A stretch of DNA of 12,633 bases. Source: Oleispira sp963933055 (lineage in GTDB: Bacteria; Pseudomonadota; Gammaproteobacteria; Pseudomonadales; Oceanobacteraceae). Below are positions 7,058 to 12,633 of the stretch, in pieces; position 1 is the first letter of the stretch, and every line of letters starts with the position of its first letter. The translations under genes were made by a program, and so were the position numbers. The stretch lies in the NCBI GenBank assembly GCA_963933055.1, contig CAWVSY010000076.1, positions 1 through 12,633 on the forward strand, read 5' to 3'. The notes under the pieces are model-generated. The model did no database searches and was not told the origin of the DNA. It saw nothing but the letters and a program-made list of their open reading frames with translations.

Positions 7058-7059
7058 AT
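7009..7059 (+). promoter_or_regulatory. Inverted operator pair of hip module 3
   Basis: ATGATCACT (7009-7017) abuts the -10 box and its exact inverse AGTGATCAT (7051-7059) overlaps the antitoxin start codon. Each contains the palindrome TGATCA, and their centres are 42 bases apart, about four helical turns. This suggests two same-face HipB sites, possibly bridged. As RNA, the pair could also form a long-loop hairpin over the start codon, but only if transcription began upstream of 7009. Confidence 0.5.
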
Positions 7060-7363
7060 GAACTCCCCCTCAAGCAAAAGAAGCGCTGTTATATTCCCTA
7101 AGAATCGTCGAATCCTTGAGCAACTTGGCGAGAACATCAAGCTGGCCTACAAAAGGCGTGGATATACTCAGGCACAAATTTCAGAGCGTACGGGACTAAG
7201 TCGCTTAACGATAAGAAAAATCGAACAAGGAGAACCCTCTGTCTCCATCGGCCACTATATCGCAGTACTCAGTGTTCTTGATCTGGTAGCTGACCTAGCC
7301 CAAGTGGCGAGCGATGATATTCTTGGACGAAAGCTTCAAGATATTAAACTGCTGAATAAATAA
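7058..7363 (+). CDS. hipB: HipB-like antitoxin, XRE-family HTH (module 3)
   Basis: A 101-residue HTH protein. A short basic N-terminal arm (MNSPSSKRSAV) leads into the XRE domain at about 22-78: LGENIKLAYKRRGYTQAQISERTG, with recognition segment LSRLTIRKIEQGEPS. It should act as the autorepressor and antitoxin of the HipA kinase 13 bases downstream. The start is set by the promoter and operator geometry (ATG at 7058); an in-frame GTG at 7052 and TTG at 7040 are possible alternatives. The ribosome-binding site is weak, as for module 1. It shares little with the other two HipB proteins beyond the HTH pattern, so local duplication of one module is unlikely. Confidence 0.84.
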   Translation: MNSPSSKRSAVIFPKNRRILEQLGENIKLAYKRRGYTQAQISERTGLSRLTIRKIEQGEPSVSIGHYIAVLSVLDLVADLAQVASDDILGRKLQDIKLLNK

Positions 7364-7376
7364 ACGGGAGAAATGT

Positions 7377-8615
7377 ATGTCGACTGAAGTTTATGTTTAT
7401 GCCGACTGGGAAGAGTTTGACCAGCCGATGCTGGTAGGCACTTTGCGTTCTGCGATTATCAAAAAGAAAGAACACTTCAGTTTTTCATACAATACTGCAT
7501 GGCTACAATCCTCATTCGCTCAAAGTATTGACCCTGACCTTCAACTCTATAGTGGCGAGCAACATAGTGCAGACGCTAAGAATTTTCGGACCTTTCTAGA
7601 TTCCTGTCCAGATCGCTGGGGTAGACTGCTAATGAAACGCCGTGAAGCCATAAAAGCTAAACAAGAAGATAGACGACCGAATGTTCTTAATGAAATCGAT
7701 TATTTATTAGGAGTACATGATCTATACCGATTAGGCGCTTTAAGGTTTAAGCGCAATCCCGATGGTGATTTTCTGGATGATGATAATCAGCTTGCTGCTC
7801 CACCAATGTCATCACTTCGCGAACTAGAACATGCGGCGCAGCATACCGAAAATGATAACAACATTGAGGACCCTGAGTATTTAAAGTGGCTATCAATGCT
7901 AATTTCACCTGGCTCTTCACTGGGCGGTGCTAGACCTAAGTCTAATGTGATCGATGAAAATGAACACCTCTGGATTGCAAAATTCCCTAGTCGTTATGAC
8001 GATTATGATATCGCTGCTTGGGAATTCGTTACTTACCGGTTAGCAATTGCTGCTGGAATTAACATGGCCGATAGTCGCATTGATAAATTAAATAGCCATC
8101 ATCATACTTTTTTAACTAAGCGCTTTGACCGAACTTCCACCAGTCGATTGCTATTCAGCTCTGCAATGACCCAGCTTGGTTATTATGATGGTGACTATGA
8201 CGCCAGCTATTTAGAACTTGCACAATTTTTAACAGATCATGGTTCAAATACTAAAGCCGACCTTGCTCAACTCTGGCGTCGTATTGTATTTTATATCGCG
8301 GTATCCAATACCGATGATCACCTAAGAAATCATGGTTTTATTTATCATGATGGGGGCTGGGTACTATCCCCCGCTTATGACATAAACCCGGTAACGCCTT
8401 CGAATGGTCTGCATTTAAATATTTCAGATGATGACAATCGCTTAGACTTTGATTTAGCCATGGAAGTTATCGATTTCTTTCAGCTCAATTTATTAGATGC
8501 CGAAAAAATTAAAACTGAAGTCATTGAAAGTGTTTCTCAATGGAAAAAAGTAGCAACCGAAGTGGGTATTAGTCGCCATGAACAAACGTTAATGGCATCA
8601 GCATTTAGCGTTTAA
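7377..8615 (+). CDS. hipA: HipA-family Ser/Thr kinase toxin (module 3)
   Basis: A 412-residue HipA-fold kinase, partner of the HTH gene just upstream. The ATP loop PGSSLGGARPK (178-188) includes Ser181 at the place of E. coli Ser150. The ATP lysine is probably Lys202 (WIAKFP), TKRFDR is at 247-252, the catalytic loop TDDHLRNHGF has Asp313 and Asn318, and the metal Asp335 is in SPAYDINP. The N-terminal region (1-125) has the HipA features FLDSCPDRWGRLLMKRRE and YLLGVHDLYRLGALRF, diverging from modules 1 and 2. The start ATG has a good ribosome-binding site, GGGAG at 7366-7370, six bases away, so the kinase is not strictly dependent on coupling, unlike the other two modules. The core is complete, so activity is expected; the target is unknown. 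It converges on the aminopeptidase gene. Confidence 0.87.
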   Translation: MSTEVYVYADWEEFDQPMLVGTLRSAIIKKKEHFSFSYNTAWLQSSFAQSIDPDLQLYSGEQHSADAKNFRTFLDSCPDRWGRLLMKRREAIKAKQEDRRPNVLNEIDYLLGVHDLYRLGALRFKRNPDGDFLDDDNQLAAPPMSSLRELEHAAQHTENDNNIEDPEYLKWLSMLISPGSSLGGARPKSNVIDENEHLWIAKFPSRYDDYDIAAWEFVTYRLAIAAGINMADSRIDKLNSHHHTFLTKRFDRTSTSRLLFSSAMTQLGYYDGDYDASYLELAQFLTDHGSNTKADLAQLWRRIVFYIAVSNTDDHLRNHGFIYHDGGWVLSPAYDINPVTPSNGLHLNISDDDNRLDFDLAMEVIDFFQLNLLDAEKIKTEVIESVSQWKKVATEVGISRHEQTLMASAFSV

Positions 8616-8641
8616 TAAACTCCATTAACTAAATCCCAAAT

Positions 8642-8670
8642 CAAAAAGCATCATTTCTATTATAATGCTT
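8642..8670 (-). terminator. Weak intrinsic terminator of the aminopeptidase operon
   Basis: On the minus strand AAGCATTAT and ATGATGCTT form a nine-pair stem (one G-T pair) around a seven-base loop, followed by a run of T. The stem is AT-rich and so weak. It starts ten bases after the aminopeptidase stop codon, and the plus-strand orientation lacks a T run. Confidence 0.45.
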
Positions 8671-8679
8671 AAAACTTGG

Positions 8680-9462
8680 CTATATTTTCTCTTCTTCCCT
8701 CAAAGTTAAAACTTCATACCCAGTATCCGTCACCAAAATAGTGTGCTCCCACTGGGCCGATAATTTTTTGTCTTTCGTCACAACGGTCCAGCCATCTTTC
8801 AACGTTTTCGTTTTTCGAATGCCTTGGTTAACCATAGGTTCAATCGTAAACGTCATTCCCGCCACCAATACTTGGCCAGAACCTGCTTTACCATAATGCA
8901 AAACCTGAGGCTCTTCATGCATTTCACGACCAATGCCATGGCCGCAATATTCGCGCACAATGCTGTAGCCTGCGGCTTCTGCGTGGCGCTGAACAGCATT
9001 GCCAATATCACCCAGCGTTGCCCCTGGTCGAACGACTTCAATGCCTTTCCATAATGCTTCATAGGTCGTTTTTACCAGACGTTTCGCCTGAGCACTCGCA
9101 CCTTCTAAGACATACATTTTGCTAGAGTCAGCGATAAAACCATTCTTTTCTAAAGTGATATCGATATTAACAATATCAGACGGCTTCAAAGCTTTATGAC
9201 TATTGGGAACACCATGGCAGATCACTTCGTTGACTGAGCTATTCAGGGTGAATTGATAGCCGTACTGCCCCTTACTCGCAGGGCGAGACTTCAGCGTATT
9301 AACGATAAAATCTTCAACCTTAGAGTCAATCTCTAAAGTGGTGATACCACTGACTATAAAATCATCCAGCATGACGAAAACCTGCGCTAATAAACGCCCA
9401 GATTCACGCATCAAGATAATTTCTTCAGCGCTCTTAACATTGGCAGAGGGTGAACGACTCAT
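8680..9462 (-). CDS. map: Type I methionine aminopeptidase, partner of a ParD-like protein
   Basis: A 260-residue metallo-aminopeptidase of the class that removes initiator Met from new proteins. All five metal ligands are present: Asp101 (NIDITLE), Asp112 (ADSSKMY), His175 (YCGHGIGR), Glu208 (TIEPM) and Glu239 (QWEHTIL), as are catalytic His83 (CHGVP) and His182 (HEEPQVLHY). Length matches E. coli MetAP (264). Compared with E. coli, several S1-pocket residues differ: Cys59 to Ser63, Tyr62 to Gln66, Cys70 to Asn74 and Phe177 to Met181. The ATG at 9462 lies one base after the stop of the ribbon-helix-helix gene (TAAGATG), so the two are translationally coupled; a more upstream start would add a non-conserved leader inside that gene. 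Its position in a cluster of toxin-antitoxin operons suggests an accessory enzyme rather than the essential Map, which cannot be confirmed here. Confidence 0.88.
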   Translation of the reverse strand: MSRSPSANVKSAEEIILMRESGRLLAQVFVMLDDFIVSGITTLEIDSKVEDFIVNTLKSRPASKGQYGYQFTLNSSVNEVICHGVPNSHKALKPSDIVNIDITLEKNGFIADSSKMYVLEGASAQAKRLVKTTYEALWKGIEVVRPGATLGDIGNAVQRHAEAAGYSIVREYCGHGIGREMHEEPQVLHYGKAGSGQVLVAGMTFTIEPMVNQGIRKTKTLKDGWTVVTKDKKLSAQWEHTILVTDTGYEVLTLREEEKI

Positions 9463-9463
9463 C

Positions 9464-9691
9464 TTACTTCTGCCCGCCTGCCACAACCTGTAAGCCGCAA
9501 ACACTCACATCAAACTCTTGCTGCTTTAACTGCTGCTGAATAATTTCAGCATACGTTAGATTAGGATTAAGCTCGGCCAGCATGCCCATTTTCATCCAGA
9601 ACTCAGCTTGCGAATTGATAGATCGAGTCATCACGCTGCTTGATTTACGGATTTCTTCATGCAAATCTTCAGAAATTTTAACTATGCCCAT
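9464..9691 (-). CDS. ParD-like ribbon-helix-helix protein, possible antitoxin/repressor
   Basis: A 75-residue protein with a ribbon-helix-helix fold: strand GIVKIS (2-7), helix 1 (about 8-20), turn, helix 2 SINSQAEFWMKMGMLAE (24-40), then LTYAEIIQQQLKQQEF, a probable partner-binding tail. It closely resembles the ParD-like antitoxin family, in which the RSIN/AQAEFW-type block is typical; I know these proteins to be found next to methionine aminopeptidase genes. As a dimer it should bind DNA through the strand, and the three 8-bp tandem repeats just upstream of its start are the obvious operator. It is the first gene of a two-gene operon with the aminopeptidase (one-base gap). Whether it restrains the enzyme as an antitoxin or only regulates transcription cannot be decided from sequence. 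No ParE-like toxin is present. Confidence 0.8.
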   Translation of the reverse strand: MGIVKISEDLHEEIRKSSSVMTRSINSQAEFWMKMGMLAELNPNLTYAEIIQQQLKQQEFDVSVCGLQVVAGGQK

Positions 9692-9751
9692 GTATTACAC
9701 CTGTACACCTGTACACCTTATATATAAACCATATACAAATCATATACAGCA
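9692..9751 (-). promoter_or_regulatory. Promoter and 8-bp tandem-repeat operator of the ParD-like/aminopeptidase operon
   Basis: Three direct repeats of period 8 run from 9696 to 9717: TACACCTG, TACACCTG, TACACC. On the coding strand the unit is GGTGTACA with the palindrome TGTACA at its core. They lie between the start codon and an AT-rich stretch holding TATATA (9721-9726) and two CATATACA repeats 11 bases apart (9730 and 9741). Eight-base tandem boxes are the classic target spacing of ribbon-helix-helix dimers, as in MetJ. The -35 is weak (CTGTAT, 9744-9749 on the minus strand, 17 bases upstream), so exact promoter hexamers are uncertain. Confidence 0.55.
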
Positions 9752-9859
9752 TTCGTGAAATTGCAAAGAAAGTTATGAGAAGTGAGTGAGGAATGGATGA
9801 GGGGGCTTAGCGATTCTTCGAGTCGAGCATTGAAGGAAAGTACTAATGAGTGCACTTAA
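9752..9859 (+). pseudogene. Relic of a short-chain dehydrogenase 3' end
   Basis: Read in the frame ending at TAA 9857-9859, the last 30 codons parallel those of the SDR at 3450-3539: KL-stop-EVSEEWMRGL against KLWEMSEAWMKGL, then a divergent middle of identical length, then ECT-stop against ECA-stop. The third codon is TGA where the other copy has TGG. Just upstream, a one-base insertion separates it from further similarity (REIAKK against PETAKK, about 9754-9771). Nothing before about 9752 is recognisable; the promoter of the ParD-like operon abuts it. It is too short and broken to be expressed. Confidence 0.6.
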
Positions 9860-9917
9860 TGTCGTAATAGTTTGAAAAAATCAGCTTTCAACCACAACAG
9901 GGTCGTTTAATTTGACT
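9860..9917 (+). repeat. Right copy of the direct repeat: decayed hip module 1 double operator
   Basis: TGTCGTAATAGTTTGAAA (9860-9877) corresponds to O1 at 3540-3557, and GTCGTTTAATTTGAC (9902-9916) is a one-base-shorter version of the same element about 41 bases further on. This reproduces the two-element layout at 3540-3600, but no hip gene follows. It could still bind the module 1 HipB, or it could be a leftover recombination site. Confidence 0.5.
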
Positions 9918-9918
9918 C

Positions 9919-9952
9919 GAATAGAGGCTTTTGCAAGCCCCTATTCTTTTTT
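9919..9952 (+). terminator. Intrinsic terminator, plus-strand orientation
   Basis: GAATAGAGGCTT (9919-9930) and AAGCCCCTATTC (9935-9946) form a 12-position stem with one A-C mismatch around loop TTGC, followed by six T. On the minus strand the mismatch becomes a G-T pair, but no T run follows, so it is poor for the metalloprotease gene. No plus-strand gene is left upstream of it except the SDR relic, so it was probably the terminator of the original amidase-SDR operon. Confidence 0.7.
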
Positions 9953-9999
9953 CGCGGAAACCAATTTTTACTGCTGGCTTACGTTAAAGGATATATTGA

Positions 10000-12633
10000 T
10001 TAAGGTGTAACAGCTGGCCAAGCCATTGAAGCGCTCACCGCCACAGGGGTTTTATCAAGACCCTTACAAAAATCATCACCATCTGCGGCATAAAATACCT
10101 TATTCATAGCAGGTAAGCTTAAGGCCGCCACTTGATCGTTTGCAGCTTGGCTTGCGGGTAATCCCCACATCGCTAAGAACTCTCGCATGTCTTTTTGCAA
10201 AGCCACCGAGGTTGCTATATTCATCCAATCGTTATTCGACATGGCATTCGCTTCTGCGCGCGTATAACTAGCCAAGCCTAAGTTGGCTTTCATTGCTTCC
10301 CAGTTCTCATCATTACGTGTCGCGCTATAGAACTCGCGCTCTAAGATGTGCAACCGCGCTAATAAATACCAGCCATTCGTCAGCGATCCTTGTGCCTGCC
10401 CTGCCATCATCATTTGAATCGTCATGGAAACCCCCTGACTCCAGCCTGTAAGCCCTTGCGCTTGCATATACGCAACAGGATCCGCTTCCGCTTGACTGGC
10501 TTTCAAGGTATCAAACAAACTCTTAAACGGTAGGCTCTGACACGAAGGATCGTTGCCCGTTTCTAGGTAATAATTGTATTTGGTGAAATACGAATAAGGA
10601 TTGGTGGTTGAATGACCTTCCCAGCCAGCGAAACGGAATTTACTTTTCTCTAAGCCGTGTCCTAGCTCATGAACGTCACCATGCCCTGTTGGTGAATAGC
10701 TCCAGTAAGCATCGTACGGGTTACCCGAACAACCGTAGCCGCAAGTCGCTTGGTCTGCATTCATATGCTTAACAATATCAATTGCCTGTACGGTTAAATT
10801 ATTGTTTTTAGCAAAGTCATGAATTTCAGGCTCTTCATCAATACCAGGGCCTTTAAAGCCTGCTAATACATGAGGCAAATTATGCATATAACGTTCAGTG
10901 GCTTGGGCTAATTCAGCAGCGCTGTTCCAACCGCCAATTGAGTTTTGCATTTTGTCGGCCTTAGAGTGCACCTCAAAGCCTGGAGTAGCGACTTCTGCCC
11001 AATCAAATAAGTCTTCGCCCATTTGAATGGCAAAACTTTCATCATCAGCGCTAGTTGCCCAAAACGGATGCTGGCCAACGTTCTCAAATTTAAACTGGGT
11101 GTTCAAATCATTTTCTGAAAAAGACACCTGAATAGGGCCACCAATAGCCGAGGTAAATTCAATACTTTCACCTGGCTTGACTTCTAGATATGCACTTTTC
11201 AAATGTCGTGGTCGGGTATAACCATTTTCTGCATACCAATGGGTTGCACCATCGCGTACGCTACTGATGAAGATTTCAGTCGTTAAATCTGCACTGTCTA
11301 ATCGCGTAACCTTTACTGTTTGTCCAGGTATTGCATAAACACCCGCAGCGCGAAAACTTCTTTTACTCACTAAACTAACCGTTTTTTCAATACGAGGGGC
11401 CGTTGAAAAATCGCTGCGACTAAAATTACCTAAATCTTTTTGAACCGCATTTATTGGGCGTGTAATATAATTGGCATAGTCGGCATACATCGCTGACAGA
11501 AATTGAATGTCGGGAGTGGTGACTTTATCCATAGGATAGGTGACACTTTGACGCAATGCATCGGATAATAAAACAAGGTACTTTTCTAGACGATAATTTT
11601 CGTTATTCGCATTTTCTGATGCAAAAATATTTGTTTGATTATTTTCTAATGCTCTAAGATTATTTCTAACCTGAGAAGCGCCGGCTAAAAATTTTGTTTG
11701 ATAATTCTCTACCGAGCTGCAGTTTTCTCCATCGCACTGAGTCCAGTCAAAACTGATATTAGCATTACCAAGAGACGTTAACAGTGTCTGGATACTCGCG
11801 ATTGAAGATTCTGTTTCAAAAGCAAGCTCACTTGGATTAGCATTTTTTAAAATCGCTTTTTGCCAATAGTTATCTCGAACATAACTTATGTGTAACTTAT
11901 TAAATATCGCTTTACCTAGGTCTGTTAAACCACCATCCCAATGCATATAAAGAATACCGACCTTTGCTTTCTGAGCCGCCTCAATCTGACTAATAACACT
12001 TTCGATTTTACTGCTATCACTTAATCCTTGTTGCGAAATAATCAGTATGTCGGTATCAGCTGAAATACAACTGGCAAGTAATTCAGCATCGCAAGCGTTC
12101 TCAAGATTATAATTAACTTGCTCAGGTAATTGAGCATCTAGCCATTCTTGTGTGGCTATCTCGTCAGGAAAGTAATGGCTCTGGTCTAGATGACTGATAA
12201 CAACATTTAACGGTTTAACATCGAAGTCACTGCGCTGACTCAACCACTGCAAGCTGTTTCGCATAACCGACTGCATTTGGTCATTAACGTCAAAACCACG
12301 CTTAAGATTACGCATTGGATTACTGCCCAATACCAAATAGCGACTGATACCCTCTTCTACTTCTTCGCTACCAATAATAGCAAGCTGACGAACAACCTCA
12401 CTATCATCATTGTGAGTGACATTAGAAAATAGTAAGGGGGCGTTATAACCGAACTGCGCATTCAATTGTGCAGCATCATGGGTCACATCCCAAGAAATGT
12501 CGGTCAGACTAGAACCATCCGCCTTAGTTGAGCCATCACTATTAAGGTTTAATATCTGTTGGATATCGGCATGAAAGAGGGTGTTTTTTTGTTCGATGTA
12601 TTTTAGCGCTTCGGTGCGAAATATATCACCATC
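10000..12633 (-). CDS. ImpA-family zinc metalloprotease (M60-like), 5' end outside window
   Basis: The visible 877 residues are the middle and C-terminal parts of a large secreted-type metalloprotease. The zinc motif HELGH is encoded at 10671-10657 (visible residues 655-659), with a probable third ligand Glu672 in GWEGHSTTNPYS, a gluzincin spacing used by M60-like enzymes. An N-terminal alpha/beta region (about 50-250), a beta-rich segment (about 415-510: YAIPGQTVKVTRL, YLEVKPGESIEF) and the catalytic domain follow the order in Pseudomonas aeruginosa ImpA (923 aa), which cleaves O-glycosylated surface proteins. The frame stays open from an internal GTG at 12486 to the window edge with family-like residues (ILNLNSDGS...LTDISWD), so the true start and any signal peptide lie outside. 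It points towards the hip island; no good terminator follows its stop. The substrate here is unknown. Confidence 0.82.
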   Translation of the reverse strand, partial: DGDIFRTEALKYIEQKNTLFHADIQQILNLNSDGSTKADGSSLTDISWDVTHDAAQLNAQFGYNAPLLFSNVTHNDDSEVVRQLAIIGSEEVEEGISRYLVLGSNPMRNLKRGFDVNDQMQSVMRNSLQWLSQRSDFDVKPLNVVISHLDQSHYFPDEIATQEWLDAQLPEQVNYNLENACDAELLASCISADTDILIISQQGLSDSSKIESVISQIEAAQKAKVGILYMHWDGGLTDLGKAIFNKLHISYVRDNYWQKAILKNANPSELAFETESSIASIQTLLTSLGNANISFDWTQCDGENCSSVENYQTKFLAGASQVRNNLRALENNQTNIFASENANNENYRLEKYLVLLSDALRQSVTYPMDKVTTPDIQFLSAMYADYANYITRPINAVQKDLGNFSRSDFSTAPRIEKTVSLVSKRSFRAAGVYAIPGQTVKVTRLDSADLTTEIFISSVRDGATHWYAENGYTRPRHLKSAYLEVKPGESIEFTSAIGGPIQVSFSENDLNTQFKFENVGQHPFWATSADDESFAIQMGEDLFDWAEVATPGFEVHSKADKMQNSIGGWNSAAELAQATERYMHNLPHVLAGFKGPGIDEEPEIHDFAKNNNLTVQAIDIVKHMNADQATCGYGCSGNPYDAYWSYSPTGHGDVHELGHGLEKSKFRFAGWEGHSTTNPYSYFTKYNYYLETGNDPSCQSLPFKSLFDTLKASQAEADPVAYMQAQGLTGWSQGVSMTIQMMMAGQAQGSLTNGWYLLARLHILEREFYSATRNDENWEAMKANLGLASYTRAEANAMSNNDWMNIATSVALQKDMREFLAMWGLPASQAANDQVAALSLPAMNKVFYAADGDDFCKGLDKTPVAVSASMAWPAVTP

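Noticed and set aside
8824..9062. Small open frames on both strands within the aminopeptidase gene
   Set aside because: They are shifted readings of the conserved metal-binding region of the MetAP gene with no independent support.
9696..9748. Short repeats resembling a CRISPR-like array
   Set aside because: The units are 8 bp with no spacers and no cas genes; they fit an RHH operator and an AT-rich promoter.

Overview
The window reads as chromosomal DNA of a moderately AT-rich gammaproteobacterium, probably marine (Oceanospirillales-like). That placement is an inference from the FabI-type reductase, the ImpA-type secreted metalloprotease, the promoter style and the overall protein character. 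No rRNA, tRNA or other strong taxonomic marker is present.

Layout. Positions 10-786 (minus) carry a FabI-type enoyl-ACP reductase, divergent from an amidase-signature hydrolase (1044-2531, plus). The amidase is followed by a short-chain dehydrogenase (SDR, about 2581-3539) that is broken by a frameshift. From 3540 to about 9750 lies a dense toxin-antitoxin-like island: HipBA module 1 (3611-5054, plus), HipBA module 2 (6720-5069, minus, convergent with module 1), HipBA module 3 (7058-8615, plus, divergent from module 2), and a ribbon-helix-helix (ParD-like) protein coupled to a type I methionine aminopeptidase (9691-8680, minus, convergent with module 3). The right end (10000-12633, minus) is most of an ImpA-family zinc metalloprotease whose 5' end lies outside the window.

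Working logic. The three HipBA pairs belong to clearly different sequence groups and each has its own operator pattern: a perfect dyad over the promoter in module 1, four copies of TCATATNTGA in module 2, and an inverted 9-bp pair over the promoter and start codon in module 3. In all three, neighbouring sites are about 40 bp apart. The fourth module has the same architecture (small DNA-binding protein first, enzyme immediately behind it, tandem repeats in the promoter), but its enzyme is a methionine aminopeptidase with all metal ligands intact and an altered substrate pocket. It is the best candidate here for an undescribed system.

The island is bracketed by two related sequences. The SDR 3' end plus double operator at 3450-3600 is matched by a decayed copy at about 9752-9917, offset by about 6.32 kb. 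Immediately after that relic sits a plus-strand terminator with no plus-strand gene in front of it. The simplest reading is that the TA modules were inserted into, or recombined at, the end of an amidase-SDR operon, leaving the old 3' end and terminator stranded on the far side. No integrase or transposase is visible in the window.
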